The notes beneath the pieces were generated by a model, which was given only the letters and a program-made list of their open reading frames with translations, made no database searches and had not been told where the DNA came from. A DNA stretch of 28,092 bases from Cyclostephanos tholiformis (taxonomy: Eukaryota; Bacillariophyta; Thalassiosirophyceae; Thalassiosirales; Thalassiosiraceae): NCBI GenBank assembly GCA_036939975.1, contig JALLPB010000047.1, forward strand, positions 1 through 28,092, written 5' to 3'. Below are positions 20,336 to 28,092 of this stretch, in pieces. Positions within the stretch are counted from its first letter, which is position 1. Each line of letters opens with the position of its first letter. The position numbers and the translations under genes were made by a program.

Positions 20336-21943
20336 ATGCCGCCGAATGCAAACGTGGGGTCCACTCTACGCAATCGCGCTGCGGACAAGGCCATAATTGA
20401 CGATGCAGATCCACCCACCGAGTCAACCATTCGTTCTCTGAAGGGACTCAAAGGCAACGAGATCGCCATCGAAGGTGTTATCTACGACATCGCTCAATTT
20501 GTCCATCCGGGGGGCAATGTCATTAAGTTCTTCGGTGGCAATGACGTGACGGTTCAATATAAAATGATTCACCCATACCATACCGTCAAGCACATGGAAA
20601 AGATGAAGGTTGTCGGCAGGGTTTGTGATTACGAGCCAGAGTACGTCGAATTCTCGCTCCGTGTAATCTTATTGTTGCTCGTGCAATCCTCATCGCGTCC
20701 ACTATTCCAATCAGGTACAAATTTGACACTCCTTTCGAACGTGAGATAAAAGACGAAGTCTTTAAGGTTGTGCGCAGAGGGCGTGAATATGGCACCCCCG
20801 CATTCTTCGCCCGTGCCATTACCTACATTGCGCTCTTTTTCTTCATGCAGTATAAGTTCGCAACCAATAGAACCTTCGCAAATCCGACTGGCTGGCTTGA
20901 TAGTGGTGCATTCATTGCTATCGTGTTCGGAATCTCCCAGGCTTTCATCGGTTTGAATGTCCAGCATGATGCCAACCACGGAGCCGCCTCGAAATGGCCA
21001 TGGATTAATGATCTCCTCGGATTTGGCGCCGATCTCATAGGTGGATGTAAGTGGAATTGGCTGGCGCAGCATTGGTGAGTCACAATTACTTCATCTCTTG
21101 ACCGGGTGAACATGCGCACTATCGGCCAGGCTAAACTAAACCATCACTTTTGTCCACGGGTAACGATCGAATGAAAGGACTCACCATGCCTATACCAACC
21201 ACTCCGAGAAGGATCCCGACAGTTTCAGCTCAGAACCCCTGTTTGCATTCAACCCCTATCCGGCGGGTCATCCCAAGCGAAGGTTTTGGCACAAATTCCA
21301 GGGAGTGTACTTTCTCATGGTGTTGAGTTTGTACTGGGTTTCAATGGTCTTCAATCCTCAGGTGCTAGATCTTCGACATGCCGGGGCGGAGTACGTTGGC
21401 GTGCAAATGGAGAATGACTACATCGTCAGAAGGAGGAAGTATGCCATTGCGCTTCGAGCTTGGTATTTGTACCTGAACATCTTCTGCCCACTCGCGAACA
21501 ATGGTTTTACTTGGCATACCGTCGGAATTATCATGTTGATGGGAGTGAGCGAAAGTCTCGTCCTTGCCGTGCTTTTCTCGCTGTCGCACAACTTCGAGAA
21601 TTCCGAACGCGACCCCACCGCCGGTCATCGCAGGACGGGCGAACCAGTATGCTGGTTCAAGTCCCAGGTCGAATCCTCAAGCACCTACGGCGGCATCATC
21701 GCCGGCTCTCTCACGGGCGGTCTGAACTTCCAGGTGGAGCACCACCTCTTCCCTCGCATGAGCTCGGCACATTACCCCTCTATCGCTCCCGTTATTAGGA
21801 AGGTTTGCAAGAAGCACGGCGTCAGGTATGCTTATTATCCATGGATATGGGATAATTTGAGATCGACCGTCGCTTACATGCACGGTGTCGGTACTGGGAA
21901 GGGGTATAAATGGGAATTACAACCTTTGTCTGGTAGGTCCTAG
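20336..21943 (+). CDS. Front-end fatty acid desaturase, delta-5 type
   Basis: Three exons, 20336–20640, 20715–21074 and 21178–21943, encode 476 residues. Intron 1 (74 bp, GTACGT...CAG) and intron 2 (103 bp, GTGAGT...AAG) join PE to YKFDTPFE and HW to THHAYTNH. An N-terminal cytochrome b5 domain carries the haem-binding HPGG (57–60). Three histidine boxes for the diiron site follow: HDANH (186–190), HWTHH (221–225) and QVEHH (407–411). The Gln in the third box marks front-end desaturases. The whole protein closely resembles diatom delta-5 desaturases, including the MPPNA start and KGNE.AI.G.IYDIA. It should introduce the delta-5 double bond into C20 acyl chains (for example 20:4n-3 to EPA) in the ER, taking electrons through its own b5 domain. 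Delta-5 over delta-6 is by resemblance from memory and was not tested. Confidence 0.92.
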
Positions 21944-22128
21944 TCAGGTCTAGAGGGTAGTAATAATCACACTTCCTCTTTTGAGCATCATTATTTGCAT
22001 GCGTAGGCTCTTAAGTAGTGTCTCGAAGGGCGAACATGATATCATGTCATCGAAAACAACGCAAATTTCCGTCCAGTCCCGAACCAAAATCAAAGACGTG
22101 CCCCCCTCCCCCCCCCCCCCCCCCCCCC
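21944..22128. other. Convergent intergenic region with C-tract next to POP5 stop
   Basis: Two 3' ends share 185 bp. A cytosine tract (C6-T-C21, 22101–22128) touches the POP5 stop codon directly. On the POP5 mRNA it would be a run of 21 guanines immediately after TAA. Confidence 0.45.
22101..22128. repeat. C6-T-C21 tract
   Basis: This near-pure cytosine run directly abuts the POP5 stop codon, which is on the other strand. Confidence 0.95.
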
Positions 22129-22806
22129 TTAGCATCCCGAGTCGAACTTATCCAACCGTCCTTCCAGCTCCACCAAACCCTTCTCCAGGGCGATCCTGGC
22201 CCTCTTCGTCCAAGTTTCGACTCTTCCCCCCCCACCCCCCCCCCGCCGATCCTTCATCATTTTCACGTCCTCGCCGAAACGTCTAAGTATCTCGTCACGG
22301 GCGGCATTCCGCGCCGTCCGCGCCGAGCCGCTAACCGATTTCGTCGACGCCACGACCCTCAAGACGTCCCCCCCCATCCTAATGCTAGTCATCGTCGTCA
22401 ACGAGGATCGGACGTTGGGATAACCGTACCTGTTCGTTCGTACGATCGCCAATCGCAATTTCGGATCGTACGAACGAACTTGCAAGTCCGATGCCGATGC
22501 GCCGACGATGCCGTAATTCTCCACGATGGAATCGCGGATGGAACGGTATATGTCCGCGCACGTGATCTGATGAACCATCATCGACGTCGTTCGGGACTCA
22601 TCGGCCCTACCGATGACGACGATCGCTTCGCCCACGTCCCCGTCGACGTTGTTGGCGGTGCCCCGCCTTCGCTTATTGCCACCGACGCCCGCGGCGGCGG
22701 ATGATCCAGATCCCACCGCCTCGCCGTCGCGGTTGGCGCATGACGACGGGATGTCGCCTTCGAAATCGAACTGGACGAGGAGCCATCGACTCTTCTTGCG
22801 GACCAT
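22129..22806 (-). CDS. POP5: RNase P/MRP protein subunit POP5
   Basis: An intronless 225-residue protein starts at the ATG at 22806. It opens with MVRKKSRWLLVQFDFE, the usual POP5 beginning (basic residues, then a hydrophobic strand). After a Gly/Ser/Asp-rich insert (about 20–60) it shows the core fold: DIYRSIRDSIVENYG, then LQVRSYDPKLRLAIVRTNR and SLTTMTSI. These blocks are diagnostic for Pop5/Rpp14-family subunits. The protein belongs to the nuclear RNase P (5' processing of pre-tRNA) and RNase MRP (rRNA processing) ribonucleoproteins. It is longer than typical POP5 (about 150–170 residues) because of the insert and a poly-Gly C-terminal extension with a charged helix. It is head-to-head with a ribosomal oxygenase gene, 219 bp apart. 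Confidence 0.9.
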   Translation of the reverse strand: MVRKKSRWLLVQFDFEGDIPSSCANRDGEAVGSGSSAAAGVGGNKRRRGTANNVDGDVGEAIVVIGRADESRTTSMMVHQITCADIYRSIRDSIVENYGIVGASASDLQVRSYDPKLRLAIVRTNRYGYPNVRSSLTTMTSIRMGGDVLRVVASTKSVSGSARTARNAARDEILRRFGEDVKMMKDRRGGGGGGRVETWTKRARIALEKGLVELEGRLDKFDSGC

Positions 22807-23025
22807 TTTACCTATTTTTTACATCTCTCTCTTGGGAGGTTTGCGGTATCAAGTACGATACATATTTGAGTAAGAGAGGATGTTTTTTCGTGGGTGAAAT
22901 CAGTGAGCTACTGCCTACACAATATCGTACCATGTTTGGATGTTAAAGTATCTCGTTCCCGCCATCATCCATCGTTTTAACTTTTTTAATTAGAGGTAGT
23001 ATAATAATACCATTATTTTAGTGCC
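22807..23025. promoter_or_regulatory. Short bidirectional promoter, POP5 / ribosomal oxygenase
   Basis: Only 219 AT-rich bases separate the two ATGs of divergent genes, in sharp contrast to the GC-rich coding on both sides. Both promoters and 5' UTRs must fit here, so shared regulation is plausible. No defined motif is claimed. Confidence 0.5.
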
Positions 23026-24973
23026 ATGATCCCAAACCCCGTCGCGCCATCAATATCCGCCGTCCCCGTCGTCCCCCCGATCGAGTCGGCTCCTCGACTT
23101 GCCTTCTCCTACGCCGCATCATCGGATAGCAGACGGCGTCCTTTTCGTCGTAGTCGTGGTCGTCCGGCCGAATGGGTCGACCACCACGCCGCGTCGTCGC
23201 GGATCGACGATGGGACGACGCCGCCGCCGCCGGTCGATGGCGGTACCGTCGTCGTCGTCGACTACGACGATCGCGACATGGGAGTCTTCAACGCGCGTCT
23301 TTTCGCGTCGTCGGATTGCTGGGGACGTCGTCCACTCCTCGTCAGGGGCGGATTCGATCCCTATCCCCTATTGGGCCATAATAGTCGTCTTGGGGGGGAG
23401 GACTCGGACCTCGACGGGGAATCGTCGACGTCGTCGTCATTCGCACCCTGGCCATCGTGGGAGGAGGTCGTGGATATCGCATCCGACGTCGATTCGGAGT
23501 CGAGGTGAGGGGGATGATGATGACGTCCCAAAAATTTTGTCCTCGTCGCGTCGTTCTGTGCGATGTCATTTGATTTCCCATCCCCCCCCCGCCCCCCCCC
23601 CCCCCCCCACCCCAAATTCTATCGCAAGGATCATATCGCACGTGCCCGGGGACCGCGCATCGTTCGAGGTACGATGGGGTCCCCTGTCATCGCGGGAGGT
23701 CCGATCGTGGCTATCGAAGGCCGCCGTTCCCATCGATATCGCCGATGGTACCGACACGAGGATGACGACGAGGAGGGGGAGGAGGAGGACGAGGAGGAGG
23801 AGGGAAACCCTCGTCGTGAACGACGTCGATCGGTACCATCCACCGCTGGCCGATTGGATCCGCGATTCGTTCGGCTTCCTCCCGAATTGGCGCATGGACG
23901 ACGGACAGATCAGCCTCGCCGAGCGGGGGGGGGGCATCGGACCGCACGTGGACGATTACGACGTCTTCCTGATCCAAATGACTGGAACGAGGACGTGGCA
24001 GGTCGGGAGGACTAAAATCTGCGTACGCGAGGAATACGATAGGACGATGCGCGACATGGACGTGCGGATACTGGACGATTGGGACGACGACGTCGTCGTC
24101 GATGACGACGCGGACGACGGACGAGGCGTGGACGAGTTCACGGTCCGTCCGGGGGACGTTCTCTACCTCCCCCCGAGGGTCGCGCATTGCGGCACGTCGT
24201 TATCGGACGATTGCATGACGCTCAGCGTGGGATGTCGGGCGCCGTCCGTCTCCGACCTGGTATCCAAGCTCGCCGAGAGACTATCGTCTTCGATGGACGA
24301 ATACGCGGTGCGTAGGTACACGGACTCGGACCTATTGGGGGGAGGGGTCGACGACGACCACGACCACGACGACCACGACGCGTCGTCCATAACGTTGTCG
24401 TCGTCGCCCGGTGAGCTCACGCGCGAGGCGAAGGAACGAGCAAGGCGTCTCGTCAAGGATTCGCTGGCATCGATCATAGATGACGACGACTGGTGGGACG
24501 AATTCTTCGGCAGGTACGCGACCGAACAAAAGCGCGCGCGGGTCGATTACCCGATACCGTTGGAGGGCTTGTCGTCTCGCGAGGGTAGCGACGATTCGAC
24601 AGACGACGAACGGGGCGATGCGCAATCGATCGTACTCAGCGTCTTGGATGGAAAGGGCGTCTTATATCACGCCGAGGGCATTGTCTTCGCGCATTCGTCA
24701 ATCCCGTCGAAGCTACGTCCCGACAGAACGTGTTATAGATTCTACGTCAACGGAGAGATGTGGCAAAGTGAATGTCAATCAGGAGACGAGAAGAATAGTT
24801 TGTCAGGGCTCTTTCGGGCTGTTTCGAATCATCGACGGCTAGATCGATCGATATTGCTCGGTCTTGACAGAAACGACGGCCAAAACCCTCAAAACGATCA
24901 CCTTACTCACGAGGCGATGTCATTCTTGGAGGAATTGGTTTCGTCTGGGGTTTTGTATGGATCGACCGCGTAA
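23026..24973 (+). CDS. JmjC/cupin ribosomal oxygenase (YcfD/RoxA-like)
   Basis: Two exons, 23026–23504 and 23629–24973, encode 607 residues. The 124-bp intron begins GTGAGG and ends CGCAAG after a C-rich tract. The N-terminal half has RPLLVRGGF (102–110), the 'hold of gold' entry of cupin-4 oxygenases. The Fe(II)/2-oxoglutarate core includes LPNWRMDDGQISL, GGGIGPHVDDYDVFLIQ with the HxD pair (266–268), TWQVG, and the distal His (346) in PGDVLYLPPRVAHCGTS. The C-terminus contains FYVNGEMWQ, as in the winged-helix-like tail. Spacing and wording resemble bacterial YcfD, which hydroxylates an arginine in ribosomal protein uL16; human MINA/NO66 act on histidines. The target is therefore likely a ribosomal protein, cytosolic or organellar. 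The Arg/Ser-rich first 50 residues could be a targeting peptide but are not diagnostic. At 607 residues it exceeds YcfD (about 370), owing to acidic low-complexity inserts. Confidence 0.87.
23505..23628 (+). other. Intron with long C-tract (ribosomal oxygenase gene)
   Basis: It is bounded by GTGAGG and AAG. It contains C9-G-C17 (23582–23608) about 20 bases before the acceptor, where a polypyrimidine tract belongs. Splicing joins SES-R to IISHVPGD, and the total coding length is divisible by three. Confidence 0.82.
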
Positions 24974-25453
24974 TAAGATGCACTTTCTTCAAAATAATTA
25001 TTTCGGGCACATGGCGATCAAATTTTCTTCATGATATAAGATGACATATCCTTCTCATATCCCCCAGTTGATTTAAAAGCTGTTCTGTCGGAATTTTAGT
25101 GTTTCATCGACCGGAAGTAAAAGATTATGCGTCATCATTAGATTTGGACGGTGACATAAAACGCAAGGATGCCGGTCCAGGCTTTTTTGCTGTGCATGCC
25201 AAAAGGGACGGAGACAGGTCCAATTATCCAGTTCACCTTTTTCTACGTAGAATCAAGGCACCATCTTACATTCTTGGGATACAAAACCCAGGGAACCTTA
25301 TTAATTAGTAGTATCATTCTTCACAGACTTGTCATTATTTGACGTTTATCAACCAAGAACTATCAGCATACAAACAGCACCTTTGATGACCTAGAAACCC
25401 TTGGCTGAACACGTACTTGAAAATTGAGTCATTGAGATGAGAAATCAAAGTAT
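24974..25453. other. Convergent intergenic region, nothing supported
   Basis: This is the AT-rich gap between the 3' ends of the oxygenase gene and the MATH–BTB–SAP remnant. A 69-codon frame at 25099–25308 (+) begins with GTG, not ATG, and has no recognisable motif, so it is not called a gene. Confidence 0.4.
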
Positions 25454-26593
25454 CTATGGACCCCTCTCAACCATCAAATTAAGACGGGAGATCAATGTCT
25501 CTTTAGAACCGTCAACATCCTCTCCTAACGATTCAAGTCGAGCCCTGAGATGGTTCATCGAGGCTTGATTCAGATCAGTATTACTGGGATCTCGCTGCAT
25601 TTTCATTTCAATAGAACGAATGATATCCCGGGTGATTTCTTTTGATTCGGGGATATTCTTAAGGGTATGTGATGATAGCACATTCCTAGGATTCGCAACA
25701 ATGAAGTCGATTGCTACTTCTTTGAGGAGATAACAATTCAACTTCTCGGCGTATGCCACTGCTTCAACAACATCACCCGGTGAAAACTTGAGGAGCTTCA
25801 CATACCTTGCTTCTGCTTTGATCTTCAGGTTCATCAAGCCATACTTGTTTGAGGCTTCAATCAAATCCTTGCTATGATCCCTCCATTCGACCGCAGATAT
25901 GTTCCCCCCATACACATAACGCAACAATAGACTAAATACATCTGGTGCAACATCTGATATGGGTACAGGTGTTTTTCCATCACAGACGTCACAAGGTGAG
26001 GCAAGGATTGATCCATTGGCGCAGAATTTCAACACCAGCTTATGAGCATAGAATTCTTCACTGAGGGGAGGTAAGTTATTTTGGAGGAATTCCACTTTGA
26101 AGGACATATCAATTGTTTCCATATCCGAAAGTAACCGAAGCATATTGCAGTTCTTTGGAATGAAATGCTGCTAGCGACTCTCCTCATCCAGATCTATAAT
26201 GACATCTACAGTCATTGACCCATTTTTAAGGCTTTGGTTGATCTCATCACGAGAAGCAAAATTTTTCTTACCCCAGTTATATGGGCCTGTGAATGTGTAA
26301 ACGCCCATGCATAACAAATTTTCAGGTCCCCTCACCAACAATTGGAATTTACCAGAGAAATTCGCTGTCTCATCTCAATGCTCCAAGTAGAGAGACACAT
26401 AGCCTTCTCTTGCGTCGTCGATTCCACCCGGACAAAAGCCAACCCTCCAATCATCGCCGAAGCTGGTGAACCGTGGCGACGTCACATATTTGCCCTTTCC
26501 TGATGGGAGGCTTACAAAATTATGGAAATGAACATAATGGGTCTCCGAATCAACCCACCCTTTCAGTGGATGCCCCACGTGAACAACTGACAT
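25454..26593 (-). pseudogene. MATH–BTB–SAP domain protein with two in-frame stops
   Basis: One continuous minus-strand frame from ATG 26593 to 25454 (about 380 codons) is broken only by TGA at 26375–26377 and TAG at 26171–26173. The first part is a MATH/TRAF-like domain (FGDDWRVGFCPGG, REGYVSLYLEH; then GPYNWGKKNFASRDEI). The middle is a BTB/POZ domain (FYAHKLVLKF; DVAPDVFSLLLRYVYGG). The end is a SAP-like helix pair (LNQASMNHLRARLESLG). MATH–BTB proteins are substrate adaptors for cullin-3 ubiquitin ligases; a C-terminal SAP motif suggests nucleic acid binding. Homology continues smoothly across both stops, no GT–AG intron could remove them, and the other genes here use TAA, TAG and TGA as real stops. 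I therefore read a recently disabled gene. Translation from the Met at 26143 could still yield a 229-residue BTB–SAP protein. Confidence 0.78.
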
Positions 26594-26708
26594 TCCCGGG
26601 AGATTTCGGTGCAGTGGACCTATGGGTCGGGTGAAGAAGTTATATTATGGAACTTGTCAGACTGCATGTTTCACCAGTTGTGAAAATTTCGGACCCTGAA
26701 AGTTTTGA

Positions 26709-26862
26709 GTCTTGTTGACACTAAAAGTCTCGCTGCGACGTCACTGAACTTGATAAATTTGGACAGTAAGGCGGTTGACCTCTTGGCATGATGAATCCCA
26801 ACGTCTTGTTGACACTAAAAGACTCGCTGTGACATCACTGAACTCAATGAATTTGGACAGTA
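26709..26862. repeat. 60-bp imperfect direct repeat
   Basis: The segment at 26709–26768 recurs at 26803–26862, offset by 94 bases, with about six mismatches. Both copies begin GTCTTGTTGACACTAAAAG and end AATTTGGACAGTA. They lie just upstream of the MATH–BTB–SAP remnant and do not encode a shared frame of note. Confidence 0.85.
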
Positions 26863-28092
26863 CGACAGAAAAACTCGCGAAAGTTATCCAGCCTTTGATC
26901 ACTGGAGCAATGCATATCTCATGCTGTCGTGGGTGGTCAAGGGGGGGGGCTTTAGCTGATGAGGAGTGGATCGATCAAAAAACACATCACCTCTCCCGAA
27001 AGTAATTTTCGATAGCCAGCAAGTGGCATTACCGCGCAACCCTTTGCATCCAAGTTCTACATCTTCCTCGGCTGTCTCGAACTGGCGCACCATTGAACTG
27101 TTTGATTGAGGTTGAGGGAATAGCGAGAGAAAATAAATGAGAGGCAGGAGATACCGTACCATAGGATGAGCTGTTTAGACAAACACAAACAACATGATTT
27201 CTCCTAAATCATAGATAAATGGATAAAAGAGTTTTTTGTATAGTTCCTACCTTAATCGGTTTTGCTCTCTTTTTTTGGCACATTCTGGTCTTGACAAGCC
27301 ATTTTTGTACTGTATCCTTTGTGAAAAAGCTACATAACCCCAACACAACTCTAATTTTTTAAATAAAATAGAACACTACCATGGTGGAGCCGTTTGCTGG
27401 GTCCAGCGGCATGGATTTTGCAATTTAGGCAAAACCCTCCTGGTAGCACTTCCGCGATGGGGTAATCGATAGATATGTCGAAGGATTTTATTTCATTTTG
27501 TACATTGGCCGAGAAAAAATAATTTAATAAATTGATCAATTTTATCTAGGTTTCCCCCCCCCGCCCAACTCCATTGCCCCCAATACGATCAAATTGTGCT
27601 CCCCCTGCGCCCGCTGTTCAAGGCCGCTCATTTGTTGTTGTTTGTTGCGTTTTTTACAATGTTTTGCTGCAGTTTAAGGCCGCGACGAATTTTTATTTTT
27701 GTTTATTTTTGCCGCTCAGTTCATTGCCCCAAACGAAGGTAAAACGCCCCCCAGACACATTCCACCGCGGTCACGTGCCTTCACCGATGTCATCTCCATT
27801 GAGGACGCCAGTGTTTGGTTGGTTGTTGTGTCCCTTCATTGAGTGGTGGCAACCTACAGCCATGGCCCCATCCTTCTCTCTCATAATTTTTGTCGATTTA
27901 ATTCGACGACCGAACTGACGATACTGCGTCCCCCCACACGTTCCGCCCCTGCCGCGCATCCTCCCCGACTCCCCCCCCATCATCCATGCTGACTTTCAGT
28001 TGATTGTTGTGTGTAAATTTGCAAAATGGCGGACACCCTAAGGCCCAGGCACCCCCCCCCTCCCCCCCCTCGCTTTATTTTTCGACCCCTCT
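26863..28092. other. Gene-poor right end
   Basis: No supported gene is visible. A minus-strand frame at 27162–26899 begins with ATG and a hydrophobic signal-peptide-like start (MVRYLLPLIYFLSLF) but is only 87 codons with no domain; it could be a first exon or chance. Frames at 27574–27983 on both strands overlap each other and reflect composition. Cytosine tracts occur at 27554–27562 and 28052–28069. Confidence 0.4.

Noticed and set aside
22018..22704. 228-codon plus-strand frame over POP5
   Set aside because: It is antisense to the recognised POP5 gene and rich in Pro/Arg from complementary Gly/Asp codons.
23099..23628. Upstream extension of the second oxygenase frame (624-codon ORF)
   Set aside because: Before the splice acceptor this frame translates intron and exon 1 in the wrong phase (Arg/Val runs and poly-Pro). 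The cupin N-terminal motif is in the other frame.
25454..26593. Stop codon reassignment to explain the stops in the MATH–BTB–SAP gene
   Set aside because: TAA, TAG and TGA all terminate intact genes in this window, so nonsense mutation is simpler.
27574..27983. Overlapping ORFs on both strands near the right end
   Set aside because: They are mutual shadows of a Pro/Gly-coding, C-rich region with no domain.
1..28092. CRISPR arrays, tRNA or rRNA genes, bacterial operons
   Set aside because: No regularly spaced repeats, no tRNA cloverleaf or conserved T-loop string and no rRNA core sequence were seen. Introns and eukaryotic families exclude a prokaryotic reading.

Overview
The window is eukaryotic nuclear DNA, most likely from a centric diatom near Thalassiosirales. 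Three things point there. The coding genes carry short GT–AG introns of 74–185 bp. A cytochrome b5–fused desaturase looks like diatom delta-5 desaturases. Two retroelements carry protein motifs I associate with diatom repeats. The species assignment is inference, since no rRNA or marker gene is present.

Layout. About 0.27–3.7 kb (+) is a decayed, internally deleted Ty1/copia element. 4.2–7.0 kb (−) is a large kinesin-light-chain-like TPR protein. 7.8–9.2 kb (+) is a two-exon, farnesylation-motif Hsp40 with a reduced zinc finger. 9.9–14.4 kb (−) is a degenerate retroelement with the order gag-like, reverse transcriptase, tyrosine recombinase, lying between the 3' ends of the Hsp40 and carrier genes. 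14.8–15.8 kb (−) is an acylcarnitine-type mitochondrial carrier, divergent from a FAF2/UBXD8-like UAS–UBX protein at 16.2–17.8 kb (+). 18.1–19.9 kb (−) is a four-exon, membrane-anchored DUF839/PhoX-like protein, divergent from a three-exon delta-5 desaturase at 20.3–21.9 kb (+). 22.1–22.8 kb (−) is the RNase P/MRP subunit POP5, divergent over only 219 bp from a two-exon JmjC/cupin ribosomal oxygenase at 23.0–25.0 kb (+). 25.5–26.6 kb (−) is a MATH–BTB–SAP gene broken by two in-frame stops. The rest, to 28.1 kb, holds a 60-bp direct repeat, homopolymer C tracts and no gene I can support.

The gene set is mostly housekeeping: chaperone, ERAD/p97 adaptor, lipid desaturation, mitochondrial acyl transport, tRNA processing and ribosome hydroxylation. 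There is no operon logic, but three divergent head-to-head pairs share short intergenic regions. The most unusual items are the tyrosine-recombinase retroelement, the Hsp40 that lost both halves of one zinc centre together, and the POP5/ribosomal-oxygenase pair. All splice models were derived by reading frames and splice sites by eye. In each multi-exon gene the joined exons sum to a multiple of three and restore family motifs across the junctions.
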